Origin: Parvibaculum sp.
GTDB taxonomy: Bacteria; Pseudomonadota; Alphaproteobacteria; Parvibaculales; Parvibaculaceae
DNA length: 64,000 nt
NCBI RefSeq assembly: GCF_019635935.1
Contig: NZ_JAHBYN010000001.1
Coordinates: 310,001-374,000 of the forward strand
Direction: 5' to 3'
In this document: one piece after another, positions 63,296-64,000 of the stretch
Layout: each line of letters starts with the position of its first letter
How positions within the stretch are numbered: the stretch's first letter is position 1
Notes under the pieces: model-generated
Told to the model about the DNA's origin: nothing
Seen by the model: only the letters and a program-made list of their open reading frames with translations
Databases searched by the model: none
Program-made: the position numbers and the translations under genes

Positions 63296-64000
63296 GCTTT
63301 CCACCACGCTTCGGGTTCCGCGCTGAAACCTGCCGCCTGCTCCACCGCATAGGCCGCCCTGAGCAGTGTCTCCTCGTCGAACGTCCGCCCGATAAGCTGC
63401 AACCCGAGCGGCAGCCCTTCGGCGGACAGCCCGGCCGGCACCGAAATCCCCGGCAGTCCCGCCAGGTTGACCGTCACGGTGAACACGTCGTTGAGATACA
63501 TCGACAGCGGATCGTCGGTTTTTTCGCCAATAGCGAATGCGGCCGATGGCGCCGTCGGCGTCAGCAGCACATCGACATCGGCGAACGCCTGGGCGAAATC
63601 CCGCGCGATCAGCGTCCGCACTTTCTGTGCTTTCAGATAGTAGGCGTCGTAATAGCCGGCCGACAGCACATAGGTGCCCATCAGCACCCGCCGCCGCACC
63701 TCGGCGCCAAAACCCGCCGCCCGCGTCTTCTCGTACATGTCGGTGATGTCGCGTCCCTCGACCCTGAGGCCATAGCGCACGCCGTCGTAGCGCGCGAGGT
63801 TCGACGAACATTCCGCCGGCGCGACGATGTAATAGGTCGGCAGCGCATATTTGGTATGTGGCAGGCTGACCTCCTTGATCTCGGCCCCCGCCGCCTTCAG
63901 CCATTCGATGCCGCGCGACCACAAGGCGTCGATCTCGGCCGGCATGCCGTCGACGCGGTACTCCTTCGGGATACCGACCTTCAGCCCCTTCACGCCCTGC
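63292..64000 (-). CDS. gatA: Glutamyl-tRNA(Gln) amidotransferase subunit A (5' end outside window)
   Basis: C-terminal part of the amidase subunit of GatCAB; about 236 residues are visible and the frame is open at base 64000. Seen: [50 protein letters not shown], and [18 protein letters not shown] then [18 protein letters not shown]. The catalytic Ser-cisSer-Lys part is outside. It overlaps gatB by 4 bp (ATGA). Confidence 0.96.

Overview
The window is a gene-dense, GC-rich stretch of an alphaproteobacterial chromosome. The evidence is a C4-pathway 5-aminolevulinate synthase (hemA), a MucR/Ros regulator, an LdtR-type MarR protein, Bpt (the bacterial leucyl-transferase of the N-end rule), and a conserved core order gatA-gatB ... 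slt/dapA-smpB-UDG-NYN-folK-rpoZ-rsh-pyrE-pdxJ-acpS-lepB-rnc-era ... recO-parC. It looks like a Hyphomicrobiales/Parvibaculales-type genome, but species cannot be fixed from the sequence alone. MotA/MotB indicate flagellar motility. A glycine-to-betaine methyltransferase pair suggests a halotolerant or marine habit.

Layout. 1-14.3 kb: glyA (partial), mucR, hemA with a small DUF6898-like gene, a glycerophosphodiesterase, an L,D-transpeptidase and its probable regulator ldtR around a DUF1295 membrane protein, a valine-catabolism operon (acyl-CoA dehydrogenase, 3-hydroxyisobutyryl-CoA hydrolase, mmsB), hemB, a TetR gene with a clear operator, and a decarboxylase/dehydrogenase pair. 14.4-18.1 kb: an ExbB-ExbD-ExbD-TonB-like operon, a MarR gene and a flavin reductase. 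18.3-27.3 kb: motAB, RDD protein, SLC13/TrkA-C permease, bpt, a three-gene TRAP transporter and an Ig-fold-like membrane protein. 27.3-48.4 kb: the housekeeping core (parC, recO, a DksA-like gene, secDF, era, rnc, lepB, acpS, pdxJ, pyrE, rsh, rpoZ, folK, NYN nuclease, UDG, smpB, dapA, slt). 48.5-64 kb: hydrolase, Na/Pi transporter, the betaine genes, metal-dependent hydrolase, TRIC channel, tRNA-Ser(GCU), tesB, regulators, GST, a histone-H1-like Lys/Ala repeat protein, gatB and gatA (partial).

Two features stand out. First, a 14-codon leader peptide with tandem Trp codons, its own promoter, mutually exclusive hairpins and an intrinsic terminator sits in front of an uncharacterised SAM methyltransferase. 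It has the full anatomy of a tryptophan attenuator, but the gene it controls is not a trp gene. Second, the ExbB-ExbD-ExbD-TonB-like operon has one ExbD with the essential Asp and a second in which that Asp is Asn. Its TonB-like protein keeps the SxxxH anchor but ends in a Cys/Trp-containing domain that is not a recognisable TonB C-terminal domain. A 21-bp palindrome lies between this operon and a divergent MarR gene.

Smaller oddities are a MucR that has lost both zinc-ligand histidines, five TGACAGT heptamers spaced exactly 11 bp apart between rnc and era, a double-hairpin REP-like element after recO, and an 84-bp tandem repeat in the histone-like gene. No CRISPR array, prophage or complete insertion sequence was seen.
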